Shown piece after piece: positions 1-7,289 of a stretch of DNA of 51,894 nt. A model generated the notes under the pieces. That model saw only the letters and a list, made by a program, of their open reading frames with translations. It had not been told where the DNA came from and did no database searches. The stretch's first letter is position 1. Each line of letters starts with the position of its first letter. The stretch covers positions 1 to 51,894 of the forward strand of contig JAITMS010000162.1 in NCBI GenBank assembly GCA_031277255.1, given 5' to 3'. The position numbers were made by a program, and so were the translations under genes. The DNA comes from Azonexus sp. Its GTDB lineage: Bacteria; Pseudomonadota; Gammaproteobacteria; Burkholderiales; Rhodocyclaceae.

Positions 1-1
1 T

Positions 2-118
2 CACCACAACACCGCTCCAAAACCTTTCATCTGGACTAAAAGCGCCCGTGACATCCTGCAAAAGGTCATCCGTGCAAATAAACGATTAAGCTATAAACAG
101 AATGCAGCACTACACTAG
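2..118 (+). mobile_element. IS630-family transposase, C-terminal end (runs off the window)
   Basis: Reading from base 2, an open frame of 38 codons ends in TAG at 116-118. The peptide contains KPFIWTKSARDIL, which matches the usual C-terminal tail of IS630-family DDE transposases (a KPF-W-TKSA-I pattern just before the end). The catalytic part lies left of the window, so I cannot tell whether the transposase is intact. The IS end should fall shortly downstream; no terminal repeat can be defined with only one end visible, but the palindrome CACTAGGTAGTG (113-124) sits exactly at the stop codon and has a near copy at about 895-906. Confidence 0.7.
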
Positions 119-206
119 GTAGTGCCGATGGAACGGATCAACCACGCCGCCCTGAAAGACCCGGATTGACGGATCACTGCCGGGGGCGGCAGGTGTCAAC
201 CAAGGG

Positions 207-239
207 TTGATTTCCCTATTATTCGATGTACAATAATAG
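207..239 (+). promoter_or_regulatory. Promoter and palindromic operator of the toxin-antitoxin pair
   Basis: A sigma70-like promoter is visible: TTGATT (207-212), 16 bp spacer, TACAAT (229-234). Overlapping the -10 is a perfect inverted repeat, CTATTATT (216-223) and AATAATAG (232-239), with an 8 bp centre. It ends two bases before the toxin start codon. This is the expected layout for autorepression by the antitoxin or the toxin-antitoxin complex. Confidence 0.7.
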
Positions 240-241
240 CC

Positions 242-571
242 ATGTACACCGTGATCGAAACCGCAATGTTTCAACGCTATGCCGCCGATGTCTGGACGGA
301 TGCCGAACGTGAGGGATTCATCAATGCCATTGCCGCCGACCCGGAGGCCGGGGTGGTCATCCCTGAAGCCGCACCGCTGCGCAAGGTGCGCTGGAAACGG
401 CAAGGCACGGGTAAAAGCGGCGGGGTGCGGGTGATCTATTTCAATCGGCTTAAAAACGGCACGGTCACACTGTTGATCGTTTACGCAAAAGCGAAAACCG
501 AAACGCTGTCCAAAGCCTTTTTGACTGAGCTTAGAAAACTGTTCGATGAGGAGGAATCCGATGTCCACTAA
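242..571 (+). CDS. RelE/HigB-type toxin (type II toxin-antitoxin system)
   Basis: 109 residues, the normal length for this toxin group. The segments RKVRWKRQGTGKSGGVRVIY and LLIVYAKAKTETLS are the hallmark of the RelE-like family often labelled DUF1044 (PF06296): basic residues followed by a GGVRVIY strand. By family knowledge it would be a ribosome-dependent mRNA endonuclease acting in the cytoplasm. The start at 242 follows an operator-promoter with almost no leader and no clear Shine-Dalgarno, so the mRNA may be leader-poor. It is the first gene of a toxin-first operon and overlaps the antitoxin by 11 bp. The antitoxin is of an unusual type (see next entry). The family call is firm; activity is inferred. 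Confidence 0.88.
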   Translation: MYTVIETAMFQRYAADVWTDAEREGFINAIAADPEAGVVIPEAAPLRKVRWKRQGTGKSGGVRVIYFNRLKNGTVTLLIVYAKAKTETLSKAFLTELRKLFDEEESDVH

Positions 572-812
572 ATCTGAAATGTCCCAATTCGAGCGCGATT
601 TACTGGAATCCGTAAAACAGGCGCTGGCGGGAGAAGGCCGCGTGACGACGGGCGAAGAAATTGCCCGGCGGGTGGCTGGCCGCCCACCTCAAGCGGTGCA
701 CAAAGAACCGGTGACGCTACGCATGGCCCCTGATTCGTTGGCCCGCTGGCGGGCTTCCGGCAAGGGCTGGCAGACGCGGGCGGCGGCGCTCTTGGCGGCA
801 AACGCACCCTGA
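561..812 (+). CDS. Antitoxin with NadS/HigA-like N-terminus and BrnA-like C-terminus
   Basis: 83 residues. I place the start at ATG 561, preceded at a good distance by GAGGAGG (548-554) inside the toxin gene, rather than at the in-frame ATG 546. Residues 7-21 (MSQFERDLLESVKQA) look like the leader found in the HTH antitoxins that normally accompany this toxin family. Instead of an HTH, residues 48-80 read EPVTLRMAPDSLARWRASGKGWQTR, the ribbon-helix-helix pattern of BrnA/DUF4415 antitoxins. It should bind the toxin and repress the operon through the palindrome at 216-239. The apparent domain swap is my reading of motifs, not a computed alignment. Confidence 0.8.
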   Translation: MSTKSEMSQFERDLLESVKQALAGEGRVTTGEEIARRVAGRPPQAVHKEPVTLRMAPDSLARWRASGKGWQTRAAALLAANAP

Positions 813-946
813 TTCACGCGGCCCGGCTATCCGCTACCCGGCAATGGAGGAGGACGGGACGCCCATCTGCATTTGAAATGCCAATGGGTTAAACCACTAG
901 GCAGTGAGCCTGCCCTCCTACGTTTCATCATCCGGCTCTGAGATGG

Positions 947-1369
947 TTAAGCGCGCCATTCATGGCGATGCCGGAAGGCATACGCCATCATTCCCCAAAA
1001 CGGTAGCCACCAGATGAGGTCGTTGCCGAGTACCAACAATCCGCTGCGCCAGGCCAACGCTCCGGTCAAGGCGTGGTATAGAAAACCCAGGGGGCCGAGG
1101 GTTTTGCCGAGCAGGCCGACCACGATGAGCGGCCAGTAGCGCCGCAAGTCGCGTGCCGCGATCCAGTAGGCGAGCGCATAGACGCCGACCATCATGCCGA
1201 TGCACTGAATCATTGCCGCTGGCGTGGCGGGCATGGCGAGCCACTGGAATATGGGTGTCGGCCAAAGACTCAACGCCAGCGCGCAGCACAGGTTGTAGAT
1301 GGCCGCCGCGCGCAAGGCGAGAGGCATCCAGGCGGGCGTCGAGCGACGCTCGTCAATCAAGGCCGTCAT
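947..1369 (-). CDS. Small integral membrane protein, co-transcribed with the epimerase-like gene
   Basis: 140 residues with about four hydrophobic segments (near residues 17-38, 52-71, 79-104 and 110-130). The start ATG (1367-1369) overlaps the stop of the upstream epimerase gene in an ATGA arrangement, so the two are translationally coupled. I recognise the general type, a short 4-TM protein frequently found beside TIGR01777 epimerases, but no function is established that I can name. It should share the promoter and operator in front of the epimerase gene (2884-2913). A longer reading frame extends upstream in the same frame but is only the shadow of the epimerase gene. Confidence 0.75.
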   Translation of the reverse strand: MTALIDERRSTPAWMPLALRAAAIYNLCCALALSLWPTPIFQWLAMPATPAAMIQCIGMMVGVYALAYWIAARDLRRYWPLIVVGLLGKTLGPLGFLYHALTGALAWRSGLLVLGNDLIWWLPFWGMMAYAFRHRHEWRA

Positions 1370-2865
1370 GGCTGCCTCCGCTGGCCCAGCAGAGCGGCCA
1401 GCGCGGGTTTCAGCGCCGGGAAGCGGAAGGCGTAGCCTTCGCCCGTCAGCCGCGCTGGCGCGACACGCGCGCCGTCGAGCAGCAGGGTGGCGCTTTCGCC
1501 CAGCAGCAGACGCAGCGGCCAGGCGGGCGTCGGCGTCAGGGCCGGGCGGCGGAGAGTCGCCGCCGCAGCGCGGACGAACGTCGCTTGAGTGACAACTTCG
1601 GGCGCGACGAGGTTGTAGACCGCCGCCTGACCCGGCTCGATCACCGCGCCATCGCCGCGACACAGCCACGCGAACGCGCCGATCACGTCATCGACGTGAA
1701 TCCAGGAGAGCGCCTGCCGCCCGCCGGCCAGGGGGCCGCCCAAGCCGATCCGCACCGGCAGCAGCATCGCGGGCAAAGCGCCCTGATGACCGAGGACGAT
1801 GCCGAGGCGAACGATGGCCAGCGGCATGCCGATCTGCGTTGCGGCTGCCGCCGCGGCCTCCCACTGCGCGCACAGACGGGCCGGAAAGTCGTTTCCGGCC
1901 TTGGCCGATTCGTCGAGACTGCACGGATCGTCGGGCCGCTGAATACCGTAATAGCCGATGGCCGAGGCGCTGATCATCAGGCTGGGCCGATGCGCGGCGG
2001 CGGCCAGCCAGTCGCCAAGCGCCCGCGTCGTTTCGACGCGGCTGGCGATCAGCGTGCGCTGGCGCGCGGCGCTCCAGCGCGGCCCCAGGATCGGCGCGCC
2101 AGCGAGGTTGATGACGATGTCGATGACGGTGGCCGGATCGAGTTCGGCCAGCGAAGCGACGCAGGCGGCGCGGCCATCGAATAACTGGGACGCCACGCGC
2201 GGCTGACGCGCCCAGAGGATGACGCGATGCCCGTCGGCAAGCAAGGCGCGGACAAGCGTCTGGCCAATGAAGCCGGTGCCGCCGGTGAGCAGAAAGGTTC
2301 GGGCGCGGCGGCGGGGCGCGCCGCCAGCGAAGTCGAATCGCGCCTCAGCCGGGCGTTTGAATAGCGCCCGGCTGGCCACGGCGTCGCGCAGGCCGGAGGC
2401 CGTGACGCCGATGGCACAGGCGGTCAGCAGCCCGCTGTGCCAGCCGTGCGGCGTCCAGTGCAATCCCGTCGGCAGCGCCCACCAGCTTGCCGAATGCCAG
2501 GCCAGAAGGCCGAACAGCGCACCGCCGTTGATCGCCAGCAGCGTGTGCGTGACGCGCTCGCTGGGCGGCAAGGCGCGGGTTTGGTCCTCGACCACGAAGT
2601 CGCGCAAGGTCAGCGCGACCTCGATGCCGACGATTGTCCACAACAGGATCAGGAAGCCGCCACCCCAGGCAAACCAGGCGATACCGGCAAACAGCACGCC
2701 GTACAAGACGGCGCGGACGGCGTGCAGCCGCAATTCGGCGGCAGCGTTGAGCTGGCGCGGCAGGGCGCAGCGAATTTCGTGATGCCAGAGTGTATCGAAA
2801 GCGCCCATCAAGCCCTGCGCCAGCAGCAGGTTGAGAATCACGGTCAGCAGTAATGTTTCGTTCAT
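1366..2865 (-). CDS. TIGR01777-type NAD(P)-dependent epimerase with an N-terminal membrane domain
   Basis: 499 residues, about 200 longer than the soluble epimerases of this type. Residues 1-165 hold four or more hydrophobic segments (near 5-25, 50-85, 110-125, 145-160). From about residue 190 a Rossmann domain begins with LLTGGTGFIGQTLVRALL. It continues with DIVINLAGAPI and SASAIGYYG, and ends with the DUF1731-type tail (PTPAWPLRLLLGESATLLLDG). Family members are short-chain dehydrogenase/epimerase-like proteins of unknown substrate. The fusion suggests a membrane-bound substrate, perhaps a lipid, which is inference. It heads a two-gene operon and has a palindromic operator 19-48 bp upstream, matching the one in front of the neighbouring regulator. 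Confidence 0.88.
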   Translation of the reverse strand: MNETLLLTVILNLLLAQGLMGAFDTLWHHEIRCALPRQLNAAAELRLHAVRAVLYGVLFAGIAWFAWGGGFLILLWTIVGIEVALTLRDFVVEDQTRALPPSERVTHTLLAINGGALFGLLAWHSASWWALPTGLHWTPHGWHSGLLTACAIGVTASGLRDAVASRALFKRPAEARFDFAGGAPRRRARTFLLTGGTGFIGQTLVRALLADGHRVILWARQPRVASQLFDGRAACVASLAELDPATVIDIVINLAGAPILGPRWSAARQRTLIASRVETTRALGDWLAAAAHRPSLMISASAIGYYGIQRPDDPCSLDESAKAGNDFPARLCAQWEAAAAAATQIGMPLAIVRLGIVLGHQGALPAMLLPVRIGLGGPLAGGRQALSWIHVDDVIGAFAWLCRGDGAVIEPGQAAVYNLVAPEVVTQATFVRAAAATLRRPALTPTPAWPLRLLLGESATLLLDGARVAPARLTGEGYAFRFPALKPALAALLGQRRQP

Positions 2866-2883
2866 TGTGATGCTCCGTTTATT

Positions 2884-2913
2884 CTGTAATTTCTGTCAAA
2901 AAAGAAATTACAG
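2884..2913 (-). promoter_or_regulatory. Operator upstream of the epimerase operon
   Basis: Perfect 11 bp inverted repeat: CTGTAATTTCT (2884-2894) and AGAAATTACAG (2903-2913), 8 bp spacer GTCAAAAA. It lies just upstream of the epimerase start at 2865. The core TTTCTGTCAA...AGAAA recurs at 3533-3558 in front of the regulator gene, which argues that both sites bind that regulator. Confidence 0.75.
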
Positions 2914-2942
2914 CCCAAAAAAAATGACGCGCCCCGCCTTGG

Positions 2943-3512
2943 CTAGGAGGCGTCCCCATCCGCAACCGCCGTGCCGGGCGTGTCGCTGTTCCCGCCGCGC
3001 AAGAGCTTCTGGATACGCGCGCCGAGCTTCATCACCTTGACCAGTGTTGCCGGCGACAGGCGCAGCATTTCGTCACCCCAGGCGGAGAGCGTTTCCATCA
3101 ACTGCAAGGTTTCGCTGATGCGGCGCTGCACATCCTGCTTTTCCTGCGCGAAGGCGGGGTGGCTGACGCAATCGCGCAGCACCTCAACCGTCGGATCAAA
3201 CTCGCGCTCCTTGCGTTCGCTGATGATGGTGCGGAACAGTTGCCAGACATCGGTGATGGTTTCAAAGTGATCGCGCCGGTCGCCCATGAGGTGAACGACG
3301 CGGATCAGATTCCAGTTTTGCAACTCCTTGAGGCTGTTGCTGACGTTTGAGCGGGCGACATTCAAGGTCGCGGCGATTTCATCGGCGGGCATGGGCTGTC
3401 CGGCGATATAGAGCAGGGCGTGAATCTGCGACACCGTGCGGTTGACGCCCCATCTCGATCCCATCTCGCCCCAGTGCAGGACAAAGCGTTGCGCGATTGG
3501 CTGGAGTTCCAT
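2943..3512 (-). CDS. GbsR/MarR-type transcriptional regulator
   Basis: 189 residues. Residues 1-25 carry an aromatic-rich helix (RFVLHWGEMGSRWGVNRTVS), followed by a winged helix-turn-helix at about 28-90 containing MPADEIAATLNVARSNVSNS and a wing with LMGDRRDHFE. The C-terminal half is helical with no catalytic motif. This matches the GbsR-type group of MarR-like regulators. It is a cytoplasmic dimeric DNA-binding protein by family knowledge; the ligand is unknown. An inverted repeat directly upstream (3533-3558) and its twin before the epimerase operon make autoregulation and control of that operon likely. Confidence 0.85.
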   Translation of the reverse strand: MELQPIAQRFVLHWGEMGSRWGVNRTVSQIHALLYIAGQPMPADEIAATLNVARSNVSNSLKELQNWNLIRVVHLMGDRRDHFETITDVWQLFRTIISERKEREFDPTVEVLRDCVSHPAFAQEKQDVQRRISETLQLMETLSAWGDEMLRLSPATLVKVMKLGARIQKLLRGGNSDTPGTAVADGDAS

Positions 3513-3532
3513 GCGCCGATTCTATTTTTTCT

Positions 3533-3558
3533 ATTATTTCTGTCAAGAGAGAAATAAT
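3533..3558 (-). promoter_or_regulatory. Operator upstream of the GbsR-type regulator gene
   Basis: Perfect 9 bp inverted repeat: ATTATTTCT (3533-3541) and AGAAATAAT (3550-3558), spacer GTCAAGAG. It starts 21 bp upstream of the regulator's ATG. Arms, spacer length (8 bp) and the spacer's first bases (GTCAA) are the same as in the site at 2884-2913. Confidence 0.75.
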
Positions 3559-3577
3559 GTGCTTGCTCTCTCCGTAG

Positions 3578-4342
3578 TTACCACCGGCGCCATTTCGACA
3601 AACCAATCTCGACGCCAGGAATCAGCAGCAATGCGCTGCCCATCAGGAGTACGGACTGGACGATGCTCCAGAACAGAAGGCGCAGGCGCTCACGCAGGAA
3701 ATGGTAGATGACGTTGTCCTCGGCCATTTGACCCAGCGAGGTTTGCAGCGCCATTTCAACGCTTGTCTGGTCTGCGCCTGAGGCTTTCTGCACCGTTTCG
3801 ACCAGCTTGTCGCGCAGCTTCTGGCGCAGGTAGGCCGAACGCACGGCCTGCACACACCAGGCGACGGCGTAGGCCGCCGGGTCGGCGGTGATTGAGGCGC
3901 TGCTGTCAGCGGCCGGCAGTTCAAGCAGTGAGCGGTCGATGGCGGCGTCCACCAGGCTGTAAATGGAAGCGTCTTTCAGCGACGGGCTTTGTTCGATCAG
4001 GTGATCGAGTTGGCTCTGCAATTCGCCGAGATAGCTGCGCGTCATCTCCTGGATAGGCGTCTGGCCGACGACGATGATCTGGTCAGCGCCGCGCCAGACG
4101 CCGTGAGCCAGACCGACTTGCAGGCCGGTCACGGCAAGCAGCCCTGGAATGAACAGCCAGTACAGCTTGAGCGCATGGCCCAGCCAGCGTTTGTTGCGCT
4201 GCAAGAGGCCGGTTTTGCGCAGCGCCGCCATGACCAGCAGCCCCAGCGTCAGCCCGCAGGCAGCGCCAATCAAACCGTCCAAGGCAAGCCCGCGCCACGG
4301 AAGCTGCAAAAGCAAGGCGAAAAACAAAGCTTCGCTGTCCAT
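3578..4342 (-). CDS. Membrane protein of unknown function
   Basis: 254 residues from ATG 4340-4342, which has a GGAG eight bases upstream; an in-frame ATG seven codons earlier (4363) lacks a properly spaced site. Hydrophobic segments lie near residues 18-40 (LIGAACGLTLGLLVMAALR), 55-77 and 225-247. Between them is a long, mostly helical soluble region of about 140 residues, probably periplasmic. I do not recognise a family. The gene reads toward the regulator at 3512 with only 65 bp between, and the operator at 3533-3558 lies in that gap. Its own promoter would lie in the 57 bp before ddh ends, or it is read from ddh. Confidence 0.7.
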   Translation of the reverse strand: MDSEALFFALLLQLPWRGLALDGLIGAACGLTLGLLVMAALRKTGLLQRNKRWLGHALKLYWLFIPGLLAVTGLQVGLAHGVWRGADQIIVVGQTPIQEMTRSYLGELQSQLDHLIEQSPSLKDASIYSLVDAAIDRSLLELPAADSSASITADPAAYAVAWCVQAVRSAYLRQKLRDKLVETVQKASGADQTSVEMALQTSLGQMAEDNVIYHFLRERLRLLFWSIVQSVLLMGSALLLIPGVEIGLSKWRRW

Positions 4343-4421
4343 GCTCAATCTCCACTGTGCCATCCTCGCCCGCGGCGCCGGATGGCAGGCGACGGTGGGT
4401 GTTGTGTTGATCCGTCGTTGG

Positions 4422-5333
4422 CTAAATCAGGGTCTTGACCAGCGTCTCCCGATCACCTGGCAGCATGTCCATGGGGGCGATTTCGGGCAGGGTGTAAGCG
4501 CCGGGCTGGAGATGGCGGGCGGCGGCGCGGGCGGCGGAAACCATGATCTGCGAGGTCAGTGCCGGGTTGTTGATGGTCATGCGGAATTCAAAAAGCTGGT
4601 TGTGCGTCGCGCCGCTGACGCCTTTTCTCTCCATCTGGACGCCGTGGCCCATGTCCTTGATGTCGTCGATTGAGGAGACGGCAAAAACGCGGGTGTCGTC
4701 GTGGGCGAAATAAGGGTCGGCCTTGATCGCCGCCGTCACGTCGGCCAGATCGGCATTGGCTTCGAGTTCGACGTACACCATGCGCCGATGCACGCCGGTG
4801 CCGGTCGGGATGGTCATCGAGAGGGCGTCCCTGACGCCGGGTTTGCCCTTGGCGCAGACCGAATGGCCCATGCTCATGCCGGGGCCGAAATTGGTGTAGG
4901 TGATGCCCTTGGGGGCCATCGCCAGGAACAGCGCGCGCAGGAGTGAATCGCTGCCGGGGTCCCAACCGGCGGCGACGACGGCGACGCGGCCATGCTTCTT
5001 GCCGACGGCATCGAGGTCGGCGCGCAGCCGCCACAGGGATTCGCCGTGGATGTCGTAGCTGTCGACCGTGTGAATGCCGCGCGCCAGATACTGCGGCGCG
5101 GTTTCGGGAATGCTGCGGGTCGGGCCGCAGAGAATCGCCACGTCGACCTGGCCCAGTTGCCCGACATCGGTGACGACCGGGATGTCGGCCAGTTGTTTCG
5201 CTTCTTCCGCCGATGTGACCGCGCTGCGCCGGACGACCCCGGCCAGTTCCATATCCGGCGCGGCGGCAACCGCTTCGACCGCATAACGGCCAATGTTGCC
5301 GTAGCCCACTACCGCAATTCGCAAGGCATTCAT
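4422..5333 (-). CDS. ddh: meso-Diaminopimelate D-dehydrogenase
   Basis: 303 residues. It catalyses the reversible NADPH-dependent amination of tetrahydrodipicolinate to meso-diaminopimelate, the one-step branch of lysine and peptidoglycan precursor synthesis in the cytoplasm. The N-terminus is a Rossmann fold (LRIAVVGYGNIGRYAVEAV). Family-typical segments follow: CGPTRSIPETAP, SYDIHGESLWRLRADLD, AAGWDPGSDSLLRALF and FGPGMSMGHSVCAKG. A start at 5333 (or the adjacent ATG at 5336) is chosen because GGA lies just upstream and the protein then begins at the usual place; an in-frame extension to 5438 has no support. Its presence means this organism has a dehydrogenase route in addition to, or instead of, the succinylase route; the latter's genes are not in the window. 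Confidence 0.92.
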   Translation of the reverse strand: MNALRIAVVGYGNIGRYAVEAVAAAPDMELAGVVRRSAVTSAEEAKQLADIPVVTDVGQLGQVDVAILCGPTRSIPETAPQYLARGIHTVDSYDIHGESLWRLRADLDAVGKKHGRVAVVAAGWDPGSDSLLRALFLAMAPKGITYTNFGPGMSMGHSVCAKGKPGVRDALSMTIPTGTGVHRRMVYVELEANADLADVTAAIKADPYFAHDDTRVFAVSSIDDIKDMGHGVQMERKGVSGATHNQLFEFRMTINNPALTSQIMVSAARAAARHLQPGAYTLPEIAPMDMLPGDRETLVKTLI

Positions 5334-5406
5334 CATTTTCCAATCCAGATTGAAAAAGCCGTCATCGTACCGAAGGCCGTTGTGATTGTCTGTGACGGCG
5401 CGTCGA

Positions 5407-5661
5407 CTATCGGTGATGGGTTCGCCTGGCCAGGGCAATGGCCGCCTCGATCGCGGCGCGGGCTTGTGGGCTGTTCTTCCAGCAGGTCGAGCCGGTCAGG
5501 GCGGCGGCGCTGGCGACGATTTCCGCCGCATCGGCCTCGCTCAGAGCTGCCAGCGAGGCAAAGCCCATCTGCTCGAGGCGGCCAATGACGGCGGGGCCGA
5601 CGCCTTTGACGGCCAGCAGCGCCTGCCTTTCGTCGGCGCTAAAAGACGGGGCAGCGGGCAT
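5407..5661 (-). CDS. Helix-hairpin-helix domain protein
   Basis: 84 residues. Residues 16-45 contain the hairpin motif LLAVKGVGPAVIGRLEQMGF, followed by a second helical half with SLAALSEADAAEIV. A conserved-looking tail GSTCWKNSPQARAAIEAAI holds one cysteine. HhH domains bind DNA non-specifically through the GVG hairpin. No catalytic domain is attached, so the role is unknown. It lies 13 bp downstream of hemF and is probably the last gene of the purD-PIN-hemF transcript. Confidence 0.8.
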   Translation of the reverse strand: MPAAPSFSADERQALLAVKGVGPAVIGRLEQMGFASLAALSEADAAEIVASAAALTGSTCWKNSPQARAAIEAAIALARRTHHR

Positions 5662-5674
5662 GACGATCTCCCGC

Positions 5675-6574
5675 TCAGGCCAGCCAATCCTGCGGCTTCA
5701 AGAAAATCTCGTACAGTTCGGCCTCGGCGCTGCCCGCCGCGGGTTGCCAGTCGTAGCGCCATTTGACGATGGGCGGCAGCGACATCAGGATGGCTTCGGT
5801 GCGCCCGCCCGATTGCAGGCCGAACAGGGTGCCGCGATCCCAGACCAGATTGAATTCAACATAACGCCCGCGCCGGTAAGCCTGAAAATCGCGCTCACGC
5901 TCGCCGTAGGGCGTATCGCGCCGCCGGGCCAGCACCGGCAGATAGGCGGCGGTGAACTGGTCGCCGACCGCCTGGGTCAGGGCAAAGCAGCGGGCGAAGC
6001 CGCCGTCGTTGAGATCATCGAAAAAGACGCCGCCGATGCCGCGCGGTTCGTTCCGGTGCTTGAGAAAGAAATAATCGTCGCACCACTGCTTGTATTTCGG
6101 GTACAGATCGTCGCCGAATGGCGTCAGGGCATCGCGGCAGACGCGGTGAAAATGCGCGGCGTCCTCACGCTGGCCGTAATAGGGCGTCATGTCCATGCCG
6201 CCGCCAAACCACCAGACATCCGCTTCGCCCGCCTTCCTGGCGATGAAGCAACGGACATTCATATGCGCCGTCGGGCAGTACGGGTTACGCGGATGCAGCA
6301 CCAAGGAGACGCCCATCGCCTCCCAGGCGCGGCCCGCCAGTTGCGGGCGGACGGCAGTGGCCGAAGCGGGCAGCGAACTGCCGGTGACGTGCGAAAAATT
6401 GACGCCGCCGCGCTCGAAGAAATTGCCCTCCTCAATCAAGCGCGAAATCCCGCCGCCCCCCTCCGGCCGCTGCCAGGCGTCGGTGCGGAAGGATTGACCG
6501 TCAAAGGCTTCCAGTTCGCTGACGATGCGGCTTTGCAGGTTGGTGAAATAGTTTTTGAGGTGTTGGGCGGTCAT
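5675..6574 (-). CDS. hemF: Aerobic (oxygen-dependent) coproporphyrinogen III oxidase
   Basis: 299 residues, the usual length. It converts coproporphyrinogen III to protoporphyrinogen IX using O2 in haem synthesis. Clear family blocks: [49 protein letters not shown] and the C-terminal [14 protein letters not shown]. The conserved histidines and aspartates around HMNVR and DMTP are present. The start ATG overlaps the stop of the upstream PIN-like gene by 4 bp, so the two are coupled. Presence of HemF indicates growth with oxygen. Confidence 0.97.
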   Translation of the reverse strand: MTAQHLKNYFTNLQSRIVSELEAFDGQSFRTDAWQRPEGGGGISRLIEEGNFFERGGVNFSHVTGSSLPASATAVRPQLAGRAWEAMGVSLVLHPRNPYCPTAHMNVRCFIARKAGEADVWWFGGGMDMTPYYGQREDAAHFHRVCRDALTPFGDDLYPKYKQWCDDYFFLKHRNEPRGIGGVFFDDLNDGGFARCFALTQAVGDQFTAAYLPVLARRRDTPYGERERDFQAYRRGRYVEFNLVWDRGTLFGLQSGGRTEAILMSLPPIVKWRYDWQPAAGSAEAELYEIFLKPQDWLA

Positions 6575-7263
6575 GGTTGATCGTGATAACTGAGTTTGTC
6601 GCCGCTGACCGTGATTTTTCCGATCTTTTCCAGTTCGCCAACTACTGCGGAAAAATCGGTGTCAGGGCTTTGTTTTTTGAAATGACTGGCGAGGTGGGCG
6701 GCTAAGGTTTTGGGTTTCTTGGGTCGGGTACGTGAGGGAATGGTATTGATGTACAGGATGATGTCAGCCAGCGGCGGTATTTTTTCAGAAACATTGACCG
6801 GTGCGGTATTTGGGGGCGGCTGAGATTTTTCAGCGTTTGCCGTGCTGATAGCGCGTGTTGCTGGCTTTTCTGGGACAGATTTTCCGGCGATCAGGAATTT
6901 GCCCAGTTCCTCGATGCGTTCGCAGGCGATGCCTCGCTTTGTCAGGTAGGTAATCAGCGGATCGAAGCCTGTGTCCTTGGATAAAACGTAAATTCGCCGT
7001 TTGCGGTCCTCGGCAACCAAGAGACCAACACTATAGGCAATGTGGAAGTCCAGTGCGTTTTTGCCATTGCCTTCCATTTGTATCCATTGCAGACGCGTGC
7101 CGAATGGTTGTGCCTGTCTGACTAGAGATGAGGGTAGCTTGGCCTGGTGCTGGCCGAGAAAAACACGGACTTCAAAATCCGTATTTCTCAGTTTTTTGAG
7201 GTAATCCAGTTCCTGAATATTCTCAAAATCAACCAGTAAAACCGGAGACATCGGGTCAGTCAT
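6571..7263 (-). CDS. PIN-like nuclease-fold protein (PIN_7-type) with C-terminal helical domain
   Basis: 230 residues from ATG 7261-7263. Acidic residues in a PIN/NYN-like pattern appear in VLLVDFENI (residues 8-16), [12 protein letters not shown] (about 70) and [13 protein letters not shown] (about 94), consistent with a metal-binding nuclease centre. After a Pro/Ala-rich linker (about 133-165) there is a small C-terminal domain ([19 protein letters not shown]...[12 protein letters not shown]) like the winged-helix tails seen in this group. Its substrate is unknown; RNA is likely by fold. It sits between purD (26 bp gap) and hemF (4 bp overlap), an odd place for a nuclease. GC content looks lower than in its neighbours, suggesting a later arrival. 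Confidence 0.75.
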   Translation of the reverse strand: MTDPMSPVLLVDFENIQELDYLKKLRNTDFEVRVFLGQHQAKLPSSLVRQAQPFGTRLQWIQMEGNGKNALDFHIAYSVGLLVAEDRKRRIYVLSKDTGFDPLITYLTKRGIACERIEELGKFLIAGKSVPEKPATRAISTANAEKSQPPPNTAPVNVSEKIPPLADIILYINTIPSRTRPKKPKTLAAHLASHFKKQSPDTDFSAVVGELEKIGKITVSGDKLSYHDQP

Positions 7264-7289
7264 CGCATAGGCTCCATTGGGCACCCGAT

